A DNA stretch of 21,022 nucleotides from a virus: positions 1 to 21,022 of the IMG/VR virus record IMGVR_UViG_3300025647_000342. One strand, given 5' to 3'. A program made the translations under genes and the position numbers. Positions within the stretch are counted from its first letter, which is position 1; each line of letters begins with the position of its first letter. The notes under the pieces were generated by a model, which was not told the DNA's origin, made no database searches, and saw only the letters and a list, made by a program, of their open reading frames with translations. Of the stretch, positions 14,352 through 20,852 are shown piece by piece.

Positions 14352-15428
14352 TCAGCGCTGGATGCCCGGCGCATGGAGGTAGGCCAGGACGCCGCAGCGG
14401 TGGTCCGTCTGCCCGCCAGGCAGCAGGATGTTCCAGCGCTGGAACGCCGTCACGCCGCGGGTGCCCTGGTCATGCGGGTAGGCAGCCACGATGTAGCCCT
14501 GGCGGCGGCGGCGGCGCAGGATCTGGCCCACCACCGTGCGGGCCTTCGTCCGCAGGCCCGTGGCAGAGTAGCCGAAGGTGCCGCTGGTCATGTCCTGCCC
14601 AGGCTGGAAGGTGTAGGTGGCCCCTTCCGGCTCCGGCTCCGGCTCCGGCTGCGCATCCACGAAGCCGCAACCGCAGCGGTCGCAGAAGTCGCCCTGGCTG
14701 CCGAAGGCGCGACCGTCGCCGTTGGCGTAGTTGTCCGCTTCGGTCACAGCGCCACAGACGCCGCAGGTGGTGAACAAGGTGCGGCTGCCTTCGTCGTAGC
14801 TGCGGGCGCAGGCAGGGTAGATTCCTCCGGTAGCTGCGCGGGCCAGGCGGATGCGCTTCACGATATCGTCCAGCAGCATGGCGGCGCTTTCCCTGTGCGT
14901 GGCCACGCAGGCAAGTCCGGTGGCTTCGGTTCCGCGCAGGACGCGCAGGCTGACCCGCGCCACACCAAGCATGGAGAAGTGCGCCTGGTCGAAGGTCAGC
15001 CAGTAGGACAATTCCGTGTCGGCGGCCATGGCGTTCAGCGTGTCCAAGGCGACCAGGATGGCCCGCGTTTCTTCCTGGGTGAACAGACCTTCATGGTCCA
15101 GGGCGGCGGCGCTCCGGGCGGCGTAGTCCTTCGCGGCGCGGCCCTGGTCCGCCCGCCAGGCTTCCAAGGCCTGGGCCACGATGCGGTCTTCGGCGTCGTT
15201 CGTCGCCTGGGACTGGTGTTCGAAGGTGGCCAGCGGGCGCTTGGTGTTGACCTTGAAGACGCGGAAGCACATTTCCGAACGGCGGCGCCGGATGCGGGTT
15301 GCCTTCTTGACTTCGAACTGCGGGCCGCAGGCCGTGCTGACTTCCAAGTGACCGACTCCCTTTCGGGTCCAGGTCATGGCCGGGGCGGCGAACTGGGGCT
15401 GGGCGGTGTTGGCGTTGGTGTTGGTCAT
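14352..15428 (-). CDS. Hypothetical protein, 358 residues, with zinc-ribbon-like motif
   Basis: ATG 15428 is chosen because it follows the conserved leader CCCACGAAGAACC and lies about 50 nt after promoter B; the frame is open to a TTG inside the promoter. No family is recognised. The N-terminal 60 residues are basic (R-I-R-R-R-R-S-E-M-C-F-R-V-F-K-V). The middle has helices and a cysteine set: C-G-V-C-G (about residue 232) and C-D-R-C-G-C-G (about 256), a likely zinc ribbon. A (Pro-Glu)5 run follows at about 268, then a domain with R-T-V-V-G-Q-I-L-R-R-R-R-R. Zinc ribbon plus basic patches suggest nucleic-acid contact, but no enzyme motif is visible. It is the first gene of the unit that includes the cyclotransferase. 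Confidence 0.7.
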   Translation of the reverse strand: MTNTNANTAQPQFAAPAMTWTRKGVGHLEVSTACGPQFEVKKATRIRRRRSEMCFRVFKVNTKRPLATFEHQSQATNDAEDRIVAQALEAWRADQGRAAKDYAARSAAALDHEGLFTQEETRAILVALDTLNAMAADTELSYWLTFDQAHFSMLGVARVSLRVLRGTEATGLACVATHRESAAMLLDDIVKRIRLARAATGGIYPACARSYDEGSRTLFTTCGVCGAVTEADNYANGDGRAFGSQGDFCDRCGCGFVDAQPEPEPEPEGATYTFQPGQDMTSGTFGYSATGLRTKARTVVGQILRRRRRQGYIVAAYPHDQGTRGVTAFQRWNILLPGGQTDHRCGVLAYLHAPGIQR

Positions 15429-15532
15429 GGTTCTTCGTGGGGTTCGGTGCGGGGCGGTCTGTCCCGCTGACAATTGAGTTATCGGCTACGCCCGCCGTAT
15501 GGTCAACCCCTATTCTGACTTTTTTCTGACCT
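15420..15532. repeat. Direct repeat copy B (promoter/leader of gene 14352-15428)
   Basis: Partner of 13320-13432. The conserved part covers ATG, leader, -10, -35 and the TGAC tandem element. Similarity stops beyond about 15534, where copy A continues into a different sequence. Confidence 0.85.
15478..15506 (-). promoter_or_regulatory. Sigma70-type promoter B
   Basis: On the - strand: -35 TTGACC (15506-15501), 17-bp spacer, -10 GATAAC (15483-15478). Leader length and sequence match promoter A. It drives the 358-residue protein and the cyclotransferase-like gene. Confidence 0.75.
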
Positions 15533-15534
15533 TT
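15516..15534 (+). promoter_or_regulatory. Tandem TGAC operator-like element, copy B
   Basis: TGACTTTTTTCTGACCTTT on the + strand, 10 bp upstream of the promoter B -35 box. It differs from copy A by one base in 19. Confidence 0.5.
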
Positions 15535-15540
15535 CGCGGG

Positions 15541-15706
15541 TCAGGGCCAGGCGCGAACTTGAAATGGGGCCGCCGGGTGAAAGCTCTGAATAAGGGGCGC
15601 CGCAACATCAGCGCGGCGGGCCGGATACAGCGGCGGCCCTCTAGAAGCCCTCCAAGGGGCCGCCACGGCGCCAGGGCAGCGAAACCGGCCTGGCAGGCGG
15701 CGCTGG
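15541..15706. other. Non-coding interval with an inverted repeat
   Basis: Between promoter B and the terminator at 15707-15748 no convincing gene exists on either strand. It contains an 8-bp inverted repeat (15632-15639 with 15657-15664) around a TCTAGA, a GAACTTGAAA motif (15555-15564) and other GC-rich dyads. It could be an operator region, an untranslated RNA or decayed sequence; nothing distinguishes these. Confidence 0.4.
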
Positions 15707-15748
15707 ACAGAAAAGCCGCCAGACGCGCCCGCAGGCCCGCCTGGCGGC
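15707..15748 (-). terminator. Rho-independent terminator of the recombination operon
   Basis: On the - strand, GCCGCCAG (15748-15741) pairs with CTGGCGGC (15722-15715) across an 18-nt GC-rich loop and is followed by TTTTCTG. It lies 16 nt after the last stop of the operon that starts at promoter 19797-19825. Confidence 0.75.
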
Positions 15749-15763
15749 GTCATGGCGGTGGCG

Positions 15764-16051
15764 TCAGGCCCCGGCGCCGGGGCCTTCCAGTTCCCTGGCG
15801 AAGTCCAGCACCCACCAGCAGGCCGGGCAAGGGGCCGCTGCGGGCACAGGCTCCGGCACAGGGCAGCCAGCTTGGTCGCAGGCGTCACCGCAGCAGCCAG
15901 CGGCGTGGCCAAGTCCGGTGCCGGTCACGGTGACGGCGCCGGTGCCGTCGCAGTTCGGGCACCGGCCAGCCACCAGGCGCACCAGTTCGGCGGCACCTTG
16001 CGACAGGTCAGCCACCTTCTGCCGCAGCAGGGTTTCCAAGTGGTCGGCCAT
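15764..16051 (-). CDS. Cysteine-rich zinc-finger-like protein, 95 residues
   Basis: ATG 16051 overlaps the preceding stop by one base (TGATG). A helical N-terminus (L-E-T-L-L-R-Q-K-V-A-D-L) leads to C-P-N-C-D-G-T-G (about residues 31-38), the repeat type found in DnaJ-like zinc fingers. Further cysteines follow (A-G-C-C-G-D-A-C-D-Q-A-G-C, then C-P-A-C-W-W). Eight or more Cys could hold two zinc ions. It may act in protein or nucleic-acid binding. It is the last gene before the terminator. Confidence 0.72.
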   Translation of the reverse strand: MADHLETLLRQKVADLSQGAAELVRLVAGRCPNCDGTGAVTVTGTGLGHAAGCCGDACDQAGCPVPEPVPAAAPCPACWWVLDFARELEGPGAGA

Positions 16052-16590
16052 CACTTCGCCGCTTCCTGGCCGGTCCCTTCTTCGCCGCTGGCGTCTTCCT
16101 GGCTGCCAGCACCGTCGCCCTTCGTGGCGTCCACGGTCATGGTGTTGATCTGCTTCACGGTGAAGCCGGGGAAGCCGGGGCCACGGTCCACGCCGTTCTT
16201 GAAGGCGGTGCGCAGGCTGCGCAGGTCCATGTCGTGGTATTCGACTTCCAGGGTGATGATTGCGGTTCGGGTTTCCATTGTGGTGTTGTTCTCTGGTTCG
16301 GGGTTGATGCTTACAGGCGTGGCGGATTCCATCCAGAACTGCGCCCCCAGCGCCACGCTGGCGGGCACGGCGCGTTCCACGAAGGCCAGGGAAATTGCCA
16401 GGCTGCCGTCCTGGTTCTGGTGGATGCGGTGGCTGTCTGTTTCTTCGATCAGCCGCGCAAGGCGGCGGCGACCGCCCAACAGCACGGTGGTGGCCGTGTC
16501 CAGCAGGGCGACCGGGCGCAGCCTGACATAGCCGCGGTGCGTAGTCTGCCATTCGATGGCGCAGACTTCGATCAGATAGCTGTAGGTCAT
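16051..16590 (-). CDS. Hypothetical protein, 179 residues
   Basis: ATG 16590 overlaps the RuvC-like gene stop by 4 nt (ATGA). The first half (to about 95) has beta strands and an R-G-G/R-R-R-L-A-R-L-I-E-E helix; the second half carries T-A-I-I-T-L-E-V-E-Y-H-D-M-D-L and a Gly/Glu-rich acidic tail. No family is recognised. An internal ATG at 16278, preceded by a sequence like the conserved leader (GAACCAGAGAACAACACCAC), could give a second product of about 75 residues, so this may be two overlapping proteins. Confidence 0.65.
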   Translation of the reverse strand: MTYSYLIEVCAIEWQTTHRGYVRLRPVALLDTATTVLLGGRRRLARLIEETDSHRIHQNQDGSLAISLAFVERAVPASVALGAQFWMESATPVSINPEPENNTTMETRTAIITLEVEYHDMDLRSLRTAFKNGVDRGPGFPGFTVKQINTMTVDATKGDGAGSQEDASGEEGTGQEAAK

Positions 16591-17102
16591 GCGGTGTTCC
16601 CCAGCGTCAGGCGCCGACCGTGTTCTGCGATCAGCGCGGCGTCTGCCATTCCCCAGTTGCGCTTCACCAGCAGCAGTTCGCGCATTTCGGGGAATAGCTC
16701 CAGGGCGAACTTCACGGCGGCTTCCTTCGTGTCTTCGACATCACCGCGGAACTGCGTGCGCTGCCAGTCCTTCGGGCGGAAGCGCAACATGCGGAACCCC
16801 ACGCCGTCAATGGCACCCAACAGGCGCCCGTAGGACGCGCCGAAATTGAAAGCCGCTACGGCGCCCTGCGGCGGGGCGTTCTTCCCCTTCCGCATGGCGC
16901 CCACTTCTTCCACCGCAACCTGCGGCAGTTCAGCAGAAGGCCACCGGCGCAGCCACTCGGCCACGCGGTAGCCGTCCACTTCGCGCTTCTTCGTGCCGCT
17001 GACCGGCATTCGTGTGGCGCCCAGGAAGGCGCCCCGGTCGCTGATGGCGACCAGGGCACCCGACAGCCCAGGGTCCGCACCAAAGCAGACGCGCAGGGAC
17101 AT
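16587..17102 (-). CDS. RuvC-like Holliday junction resolvase
   Basis: A 171-residue RNase H-fold nuclease of the RuvC type. Asp10 in F-G-A-D-P-G-L-S-G-A (residues 7-16), Glu65 at the end of a strand (V-A-V-E-E-V), and Asp154 in G-M-A-D-A-A-L-I-A-E-H-G supply the metal-binding acidic residues. The R-P-K-D-W-Q...D-T-K-E-A-A segment is typical of phage RuvC relatives. It would cut branched DNA during recombination or before packaging. ATG 17102 lies 2 nt after the preceding stop. It sits in the recombination operon with the annealing-like protein and Gp157. Length is normal. Confidence 0.87.
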   Translation of the reverse strand: MSLRVCFGADPGLSGALVAISDRGAFLGATRMPVSGTKKREVDGYRVAEWLRRWPSAELPQVAVEEVGAMRKGKNAPPQGAVAAFNFGASYGRLLGAIDGVGFRMLRFRPKDWQRTQFRGDVEDTKEAAVKFALELFPEMRELLLVKRNWGMADAALIAEHGRRLTLGNTA

Positions 17103-17104
17103 GC

Positions 17105-17323
17105 CTACTGTTCCCCTTCCGCTTCTGGCGCGAAGCGCGGCGGCACCTGGCCGTTCACGAAGGCTTCCACTTCATGCTTCAGCTTCATCAGGTCGCGTTC
17201 GTTTCCGAAGGCCACCACGCGCACCACCAGCTTCTTCGGTGCGCCAGCGGCAGACGATTCATAGAAGGCCGCATCTTCGATCAAGTAATACTTGACGGCT
17301 GCGTGTGTCAGGGACGGTTTCAC
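17105..17323 (-). CDS. Hypothetical protein, 72 residues
   Basis: It starts at GTG 17323, overlapping the Gp157 gene stop by 4 nt (GTGA), so translation is coupled. An amphipathic helix and short strands (K-K-L-V-V-R-V-V-A-F-G-N) precede a helix (D-L-M-K-L-K-H-E-V-E-A-F-V-N-G) and an acidic tail. No family is recognised. Strand-then-helix order and small size suggest an accessory protein of the recombination block. Confidence 0.65.
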   Translation of the reverse strand: MKPSLTHAAVKYYLIEDAAFYESSAAGAPKKLVVRVVAFGNERDLMKLKHEVEAFVNGQVPPRFAPEAEGEQ

Positions 17324-17811
17324 TTGAACTTCACCCGCTGGGTCTGGACCAGCTTCACGCCGCGGACTTCGCGGCCCGACTTCAGCGCATCCTTCAACGC
17401 AGCCTTGTCCGGGGTCACGGTCACCTTCGTGGTCAGGAATTCATCGGGCAGTTCTTCCGGCTCCACTTCCACCACCACGCTGGGCGGGTTCTTCACCAGC
17501 TTGGCGACATACTCCGGGCAACTGATTTCCTGGATGCCCAGGGCCACCATGTTGTCGCGCAGGTAGGTCAGGAACCAGTCGATGGACTTCTGCGCCTGCT
17601 TGCGGCGCTTGGCGATCCGTTCTTCCGCTTCCTTCATGGCCGCGATTTCGGCCTGGTGGTTCTGGACCAGCGCAGCGATGGCGCGGCCCTTTTCTTCTGC
17701 GACGGGCAGCAGGCTTTCCACCGTGTCGGCGGCAGCGGCTTCGTCGATTTCACCATCAGCCAGCATGGCCTGGACCTGCTGGACAGCGGCGGACACTTCG
17801 TAGAGTTTCAT
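17320..17811 (-). CDS. Siphovirus Gp157-family protein
   Basis: A 163-residue protein that fits PF05565: an N-terminal M-K-L-Y-E-V-S helix, a long central coiled coil (E-R-I-A-K-R-R-K-Q-A-Q-K-S-I-D-W-F-L), and a C-terminal A-L-K-D-A-L-K-S-G-R-E-V-R-G-V-K-L-V-Q-T segment diagnostic of the family. In Streptococcus phage Sfi21, Gp157 was linked to phage resistance phenotypes; its molecular role is unclear, but it is often next to ssDNA-annealing and RuvC-like genes, as here. ATG 17811 overlaps the previous stop by 4 nt. Confidence 0.88.
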   Translation of the reverse strand: MKLYEVSAAVQQVQAMLADGEIDEAAAADTVESLLPVAEEKGRAIAALVQNHQAEIAAMKEAEERIAKRRKQAQKSIDWFLTYLRDNMVALGIQEISCPEYVAKLVKNPPSVVVEVEPEELPDEFLTTKVTVTPDKAALKDALKSGREVRGVKLVQTQRVKFK

Positions 17812-18026
17812 TCTTCTTCCGTGGGTTGTTCGGTTTCAGGTTCAGGGTTCCAGCGGTCAGGCTGGACGCGCTGGCGCGGCAGCGGCGGCGGCGGCGCGGG
17901 CGCAAAGGCAGTCACCAGGGCCGCGATGGCGGCGCTGAAGGCGGCTAGGACACCGGCCCACATGATCAGCGCCAGGAACAGCCACCAGCCAGCGGCGGCG
18001 ACTTCGCGGAACAGGTCGGACATCAT
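17808..18026 (-). CDS. Single-span membrane protein, 72 residues
   Basis: ATG 18026 overlaps the HTH gene stop (ATGA); a second ATG follows at once, and either may be used. A strong membrane segment lies at about residues 13-42 (W-W-L-F-L-A-L-I-M-W-A-G-V-L-A-A-F), followed by a Pro-rich linker (A-P-A-P-P-P-P-L-P) and an acidic C-terminus (E-E-E). No family is recognised. Its location inside a DNA-metabolism operon is unusual for a lysis gene, so membrane anchoring or host takeover is as likely as holin activity. Confidence 0.7.
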   Translation of the reverse strand: MMSDLFREVAAAGWWLFLALIMWAGVLAAFSAAIAALVTAFAPAPPPPLPRQRVQPDRWNPEPETEQPTEEE

Positions 18027-18247
18027 GCGATCACTTCTGTGCTGCGCCACTTTCTGCTGCGGCGAATGTAGCCCTTGTCTTCCAGGGCGGAAAGGTGGTT
18101 GGCAATGTTCGTTCTGGTGACATCGAACTGCTGTGCCAGTTCCGCCTGTGTCGGCGCGATGCCGTGTTCGTCGATGAAGGCGGCAAGCGCTTCAAGCACG
18201 CGCTTCTGGTGTAGCGTCAGGGGTTCCCTTCTTCTTCTTCGCGGCAT
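18023..18247 (-). CDS. LexA-type winged-helix DNA-binding protein, 74 residues
   Basis: The whole protein matches only the LexA N-terminal domain: L-T-L-H-Q-K-R-V-L-E-A-L (10-21), G-I-A-P-T-Q-A-E-L-A-Q-Q-F (about 29-41), N-I-A-N-H-L-S-A-L-E-D-K-G-Y-I (about 47-61). The peptidase half is absent. It would bind DNA as a small regulator but could not self-cleave, so SOS-type derepression by its own cleavage is excluded. A basic N-terminus (R-R-R-R-R) may add affinity. It lies 2 nt after the preceding gene. It is a candidate regulator for the repeated operators of the early promoters (inference). Confidence 0.8.
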   Translation of the reverse strand: MPRRRRREPLTLHQKRVLEALAAFIDEHGIAPTQAELAQQFDVTRTNIANHLSALEDKGYIRRSRKWRSTEVIA

Positions 18248-18249
18248 GG

Positions 18250-18624
18250 CTACTTCGTGGCGTCAGGCAGAGCAGGGCGCCACACCCGCACCATGCGGCT
18301 GTGGCAGCTAGAGTGCTGCGCTTTCAGGATCTGGCCGGTGAAGGTGATGTCACCGGCCCGTGCGGCCCGGTTGAACGCGGCCCCGATTGCGGCGGGGCGC
18401 ACGGTCACACCAGGGTAGTTCCGTTCCAGGTATTCGCGCAGATGGTCACTAGTGAATTCCTGGTAGGCCGAACAGCAGTAGAGCATGGCGTCAGCCAGGG
18501 CCTGGGCTTCGTCAGCCCGCGAACTTGAAAGCACGGACTGGATGCCAGCTTCCTTGCGCTGGTCGCCGTCCATCTGTTCGCGGTCGCTGAACAGGTCGGG
18601 TTGTTGATCAGAAGGGCGCATCAT
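18250..18624 (-). CDS. Small protein with clamp-binding-like motif
   Basis: A 124-residue protein. The ATG pair at 18624/18621 lies within the last codons of the upstream gene; earlier in-frame starts would overlap it deeply. The N-terminus carries Q-Q-P-D-L-F (about residues 7-12), close to the beta-clamp motif Q-x-x-L-F, followed by an acidic linker. Residues about 60-124 form a winged-helix-like domain (V-R-P-A-A-I-G-A-A-F-N-R-A-A-R-A-G-D-I, then a C-H-S-R-M-V-R-V-W end) of a type seen in small phage DNA-binding proteins. It could link phage DNA transactions to the host sliding clamp. This is an inference from a short motif. Confidence 0.65.
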   Translation of the reverse strand: MMRPSDQQPDLFSDREQMDGDQRKEAGIQSVLSSSRADEAQALADAMLYCCSAYQEFTSDHLREYLERNYPGVTVRPAAIGAAFNRAARAGDITFTGQILKAQHSSCHSRMVRVWRPALPDATK

Positions 18625-19747
18625 CAGGGAAGTAGTCACGGGGTTGCGGTTCGTGACCCGGCGCATAGTCCGGGTTCGGTTGATGGGCGGGCGGCGCTGT
18701 GGACGCAGCAGCGGCACCTTCGACGGCTGCCTGAACAGCAGGGTCAGCAGAGGCGGGGCCGGTGTCGCCACCGGCGCGGTTGATCTGGTATGCCAGCATG
18801 TTGCCGGTTTCGTCCGGCACTTCGATGCGGCAGGCACCCTGTTCTTCCAGCGTGTTCACCAACTCGCGGACTTCCTTCACGATGCGCAGCGCGAAGCCCG
18901 CTTTGGACTTGTTCTGCCGTTCGTCCACATGGAACACAATCTGGTTGAAGGACTGGTAGGACTGGCTAGGAAGCCACCAGCCGCGGTCACCGTGATACTT
19001 CCCCGCGTGGTCAATCAGCAGGCGTTCCCACATCGACCGTTCGCAGCGGGCGATCTCGCACAGCTTGGCCATAAGCTGCGCCCAATCGTTCGGCAGCTTC
19101 GCGGCGCTGGCGAACCAGCCCTGGGCGTTCAGACACCGCTGCGGAACTTCGGTGTAGTCCACATGGCTGTCGCGCTGCTGCTGCTGCTGCGGCTGCTGGG
19201 CAGGCGGGCGCTGGGCAGGCTGCGGCTGCGGCTGCGGCTGATTGCCTTGCGGCTGCTGCCAGCCACCGCCGTTGCCGTTGCCGTTGCCGTTGCCCTGGCG
19301 GTGCCAGTCGCTGTTGAATTCTTCGGCGCCGTAGACGCCGCCGGTGGGCGATGCGAACGCCAGGATGCCGCGGACATGAAGGCGCTTCCATGCCATTTCC
19401 GGCGCATGGGTGGCTTCGGGGTTGTTCTTCCTGGGCGCCTGGTGGCGTTCGCGGTTTCCGCGATCATCCACCACTTCGTAGACCTTCGTGCCGTAGTCCC
19501 ACCGGCAGCTTCCGACTTCCTGGAGTGTTTCCCCCTGGCTGTTGGTGAAGGTTCCACGGTATGCGATGGACACCGGCGTGATGTCCACCGCGTCCACCTT
19601 CATGGTGATGCCGTCCTGTTGGGCGATTTTGTGCGCACCCTGCTTGGTGACGCACCATTTTCCGTGGCTGTTGTAGAAGTCTTCGAACTTCCCTTCCTTC
19701 AGGGAATACTTCTGAGCCAGCCTGTCGATTTCGGCGCGGTTCGTCAT
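18608..19747 (-). CDS. Putative ssDNA-binding/annealing protein with SSB-type C-terminal tip
   Basis: A 379-residue protein, first gene of the recombination operon, ATG 19747 after the leader CCCACGAACGAACC. The N-terminal 150 residues have the strand-helix layout of phage annealing proteins (W-C-V-T-K-Q-G-A-H-K-I-A, a G-S-C-R-W segment, then N-P-E-A-T-H-A-P-E-M-A-W-K-R-L-H-V-R-G-I-L), but I cannot assign it to Rad52/Sak, Erf or RecT with certainty. A low-complexity Gly/Asn, Gln/Pro linker covers about 152-192. A second domain follows to about 330, then a Pro-rich tail ending in D-Y-F-P-D-D-A-P-F. That tip matches the SSB interaction tip (D-D-x-P-F). Neighbours (RuvC-like, Gp157) support a recombination role. 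Confidence 0.7.
   Translation of the reverse strand: MTNRAEIDRLAQKYSLKEGKFEDFYNSHGKWCVTKQGAHKIAQQDGITMKVDAVDITPVSIAYRGTFTNSQGETLQEVGSCRWDYGTKVYEVVDDRGNRERHQAPRKNNPEATHAPEMAWKRLHVRGILAFASPTGGVYGAEEFNSDWHRQGNGNGNGNGGGWQQPQGNQPQPQPQPAQRPPAQQPQQQQQRDSHVDYTEVPQRCLNAQGWFASAAKLPNDWAQLMAKLCEIARCERSMWERLLIDHAGKYHGDRGWWLPSQSYQSFNQIVFHVDERQNKSKAGFALRIVKEVRELVNTLEEQGACRIEVPDETGNMLAYQINRAGGDTGPASADPAVQAAVEGAAAASTAPPAHQPNPDYAPGHEPQPRDYFPDDAPF
19175..19294. repeat. Low-complexity triplet and hexamer repeats inside the annealing-like gene
   Basis: CTG-rich tracts (19175-19198 and 19217-19240) and four perfect GTTGCC units (19271-19294) encode Gln/Pro and Gly/Asn runs of the linker. Copy number could vary by slippage, changing linker length in frame. 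Confidence 0.7.
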
Positions 19748-19796
19748 GGTTCGTTCGTGGGTTGTGGTGTGCCGCTTCCCGCGGCGTGGAGCGAGA

Positions 19797-19825
19797 AGGT
19801 TAGCTGAAGGTCAGGGGAAAGTCAA
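19797..19825 (-). promoter_or_regulatory. Sigma70-type promoter of the recombination operon with tandem TGAC element
   Basis: On the - strand: -35 TTGACT (19825-19820), 17-bp spacer, -10 TAACCT (19802-19797). The tandem TGAC element (19824-19806) covers the -35 and most of the spacer. The TGA stop of the upstream gene is part of the -35. It is nearly identical to the promoter at 20853-20881. Confidence 0.8.
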
Positions 19826-20082
19826 TCCCTGTTCATGCCCGCCTTCCGCCCGGCACAGTCGCGGCTGTCGAAGAAGTCCAGGATTTGCCGGATGTTCTGA
19901 AGGCAGACATAAGGCTGCGGGTGATTCGTCGCGGCATCGCGGATGCGCTGGATGTCGCTGCGGTGTTGCGCGGCCAGGATGTCCACCTGCGTGGCGGCAT
20001 CCACGATGCGTTCTTCGGCCATTTCAAGTTTGTGATTCAGGTGTCGAATGCGCTTCCAGAGGTCGGCGGCTTCCATGGTCAT
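19822..20082 (-). CDS. Small coiled-coil protein, 86 residues
   Basis: ATG 20082 overlaps the amidotransferase stop (ATGA); a second ATG six bases on (20076) has the better spacing to the upstream GGAGG, so either may be used. The protein is largely one amphipathic helix (E-A-A-D-L-W-K-R-I-R-H-L-N-H-K-L-E-M-A-E-E-R-I-V-D-A) with a basic, Asp/Arg-rich C-terminus. No family is recognised. Coupling to the amidotransferase gene hints at a shared role. Its stop codon forms part of the next promoter -35 box. Confidence 0.65.
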   Translation of the reverse strand: MTMEAADLWKRIRHLNHKLEMAEERIVDAATQVDILAAQHRSDIQRIRDAATNHPQPYVCLQNIRQILDFFDSRDCAGRKAGMNRD

Positions 20083-20821
20083 TTCCTCCGGCCAAGGCCA
20101 TCAGGCCCCAGCCCGCTGTAGTGGTAACCGAATGACAGACGCTGCTGCTTCGGCTGGTTCTGCGGGGCGACTTTAGCCGCACGCCGCTGGTGGTAGTCCT
20201 GGCGCCAGGCGTCAGGGTCATAGGTCTTCGGAGTGCCGCGGCGGTCCAGGTCGATTTCCATTTCGTCCAGGATGTCCGACACGGCGGGCACGCTGTCACG
20301 CTTCCTGCGCACGCGCCAGGTGGTGGGGTTCCACGGGTCTTCGCCGTTCTTCCGTTTCGTGGACGGCGCGAACAGGTGCGCCTGCGAATACCAGCAGCCG
20401 TCGCGCCACGCGCCAGCTTCTTCGTTCACCAGGAACAGTTCACCGGCGCCGGTCAGGAAAGCCAGGCGCGAATCATCGGCCAGGCGTTCCACCTTTTCCC
20501 AGGTGGCATCATCTTCCAGAAAGCCATGCGGAAGGTATGACAGGCGCGTGGCCAGCACCCGGCTGTCGGACATCCGCGGCGGCACCGCGATGGTGCGCAG
20601 CACGCCGTTGTGCGCCATGACCATGTTGTGCCCGGCGATGCGGAAGGGATGGCAGTTCGCCTTCACCTTCGCCCCGTTCGTGGCGTAGCGCATGTGGAGA
20701 ACGAAAGGGAACCCGGCTTCTTCCAGCGCCAACGCCTTGCGGCGGATTGGCGCCCAGTCCATGTTGGTCCACGCTTCCAGTCGGTGTGGCCCTTGGTGGT
20801 TCGGGCGATGATCAGGCACAT
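20079..20821 (-). CDS. Class II glutamine amidotransferase, apparently frameshifted near its start
   Basis: ATG 20821 follows the conserved leader and gives M-C-L-I-I-A-R-T-T-K-G-H-T-D-W, with Cys2 where class II amidotransferases keep their N-terminal nucleophile. That frame stops after about 52 codons. The rest of the enzyme is in the -1 frame, open from a GTG at 20819: H-M-R-Y-A-T-N-G, N-C-H-P-F, M-A-H-N-G-V-L and S-D-S-R-V, the standard Arg, His and oxyanion elements. Adding one base near the 16th codon (AAG-CG to AAG-GCG) joins the two halves into about 247 residues. Such enzymes hydrolyse glutamine to supply ammonia to a partner ligase. Without Cys2 the GTG product would be inactive. 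Options: sequencing error, real mutation, or recoding (no slippery site seen). Confidence 0.82.
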
Positions 20822-20852
20822 GGTTCTTCGTGGGATTGAAGGGAAAGAAAGC

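Noticed and set aside
13848-15470. 540-codon open frame on the + strand
   Set aside because: It runs opposite the cyclotransferase and the 358-residue gene, both with leaders or promoters. Its product is Gly/Ala/Val/His-rich shadow sequence.
19175-19240. CTG-rich tract as a possible CRISPR or regulatory repeat
   Set aside because: Repeats are in-frame low-complexity coding sequence for a Gln/Pro linker, with no spacer structure.
18644-19807. 387-codon open frame on the + strand
   Set aside because: It runs opposite the annealing-like gene and has no start site or domain; the - strand gene has promoter, leader and motif support.
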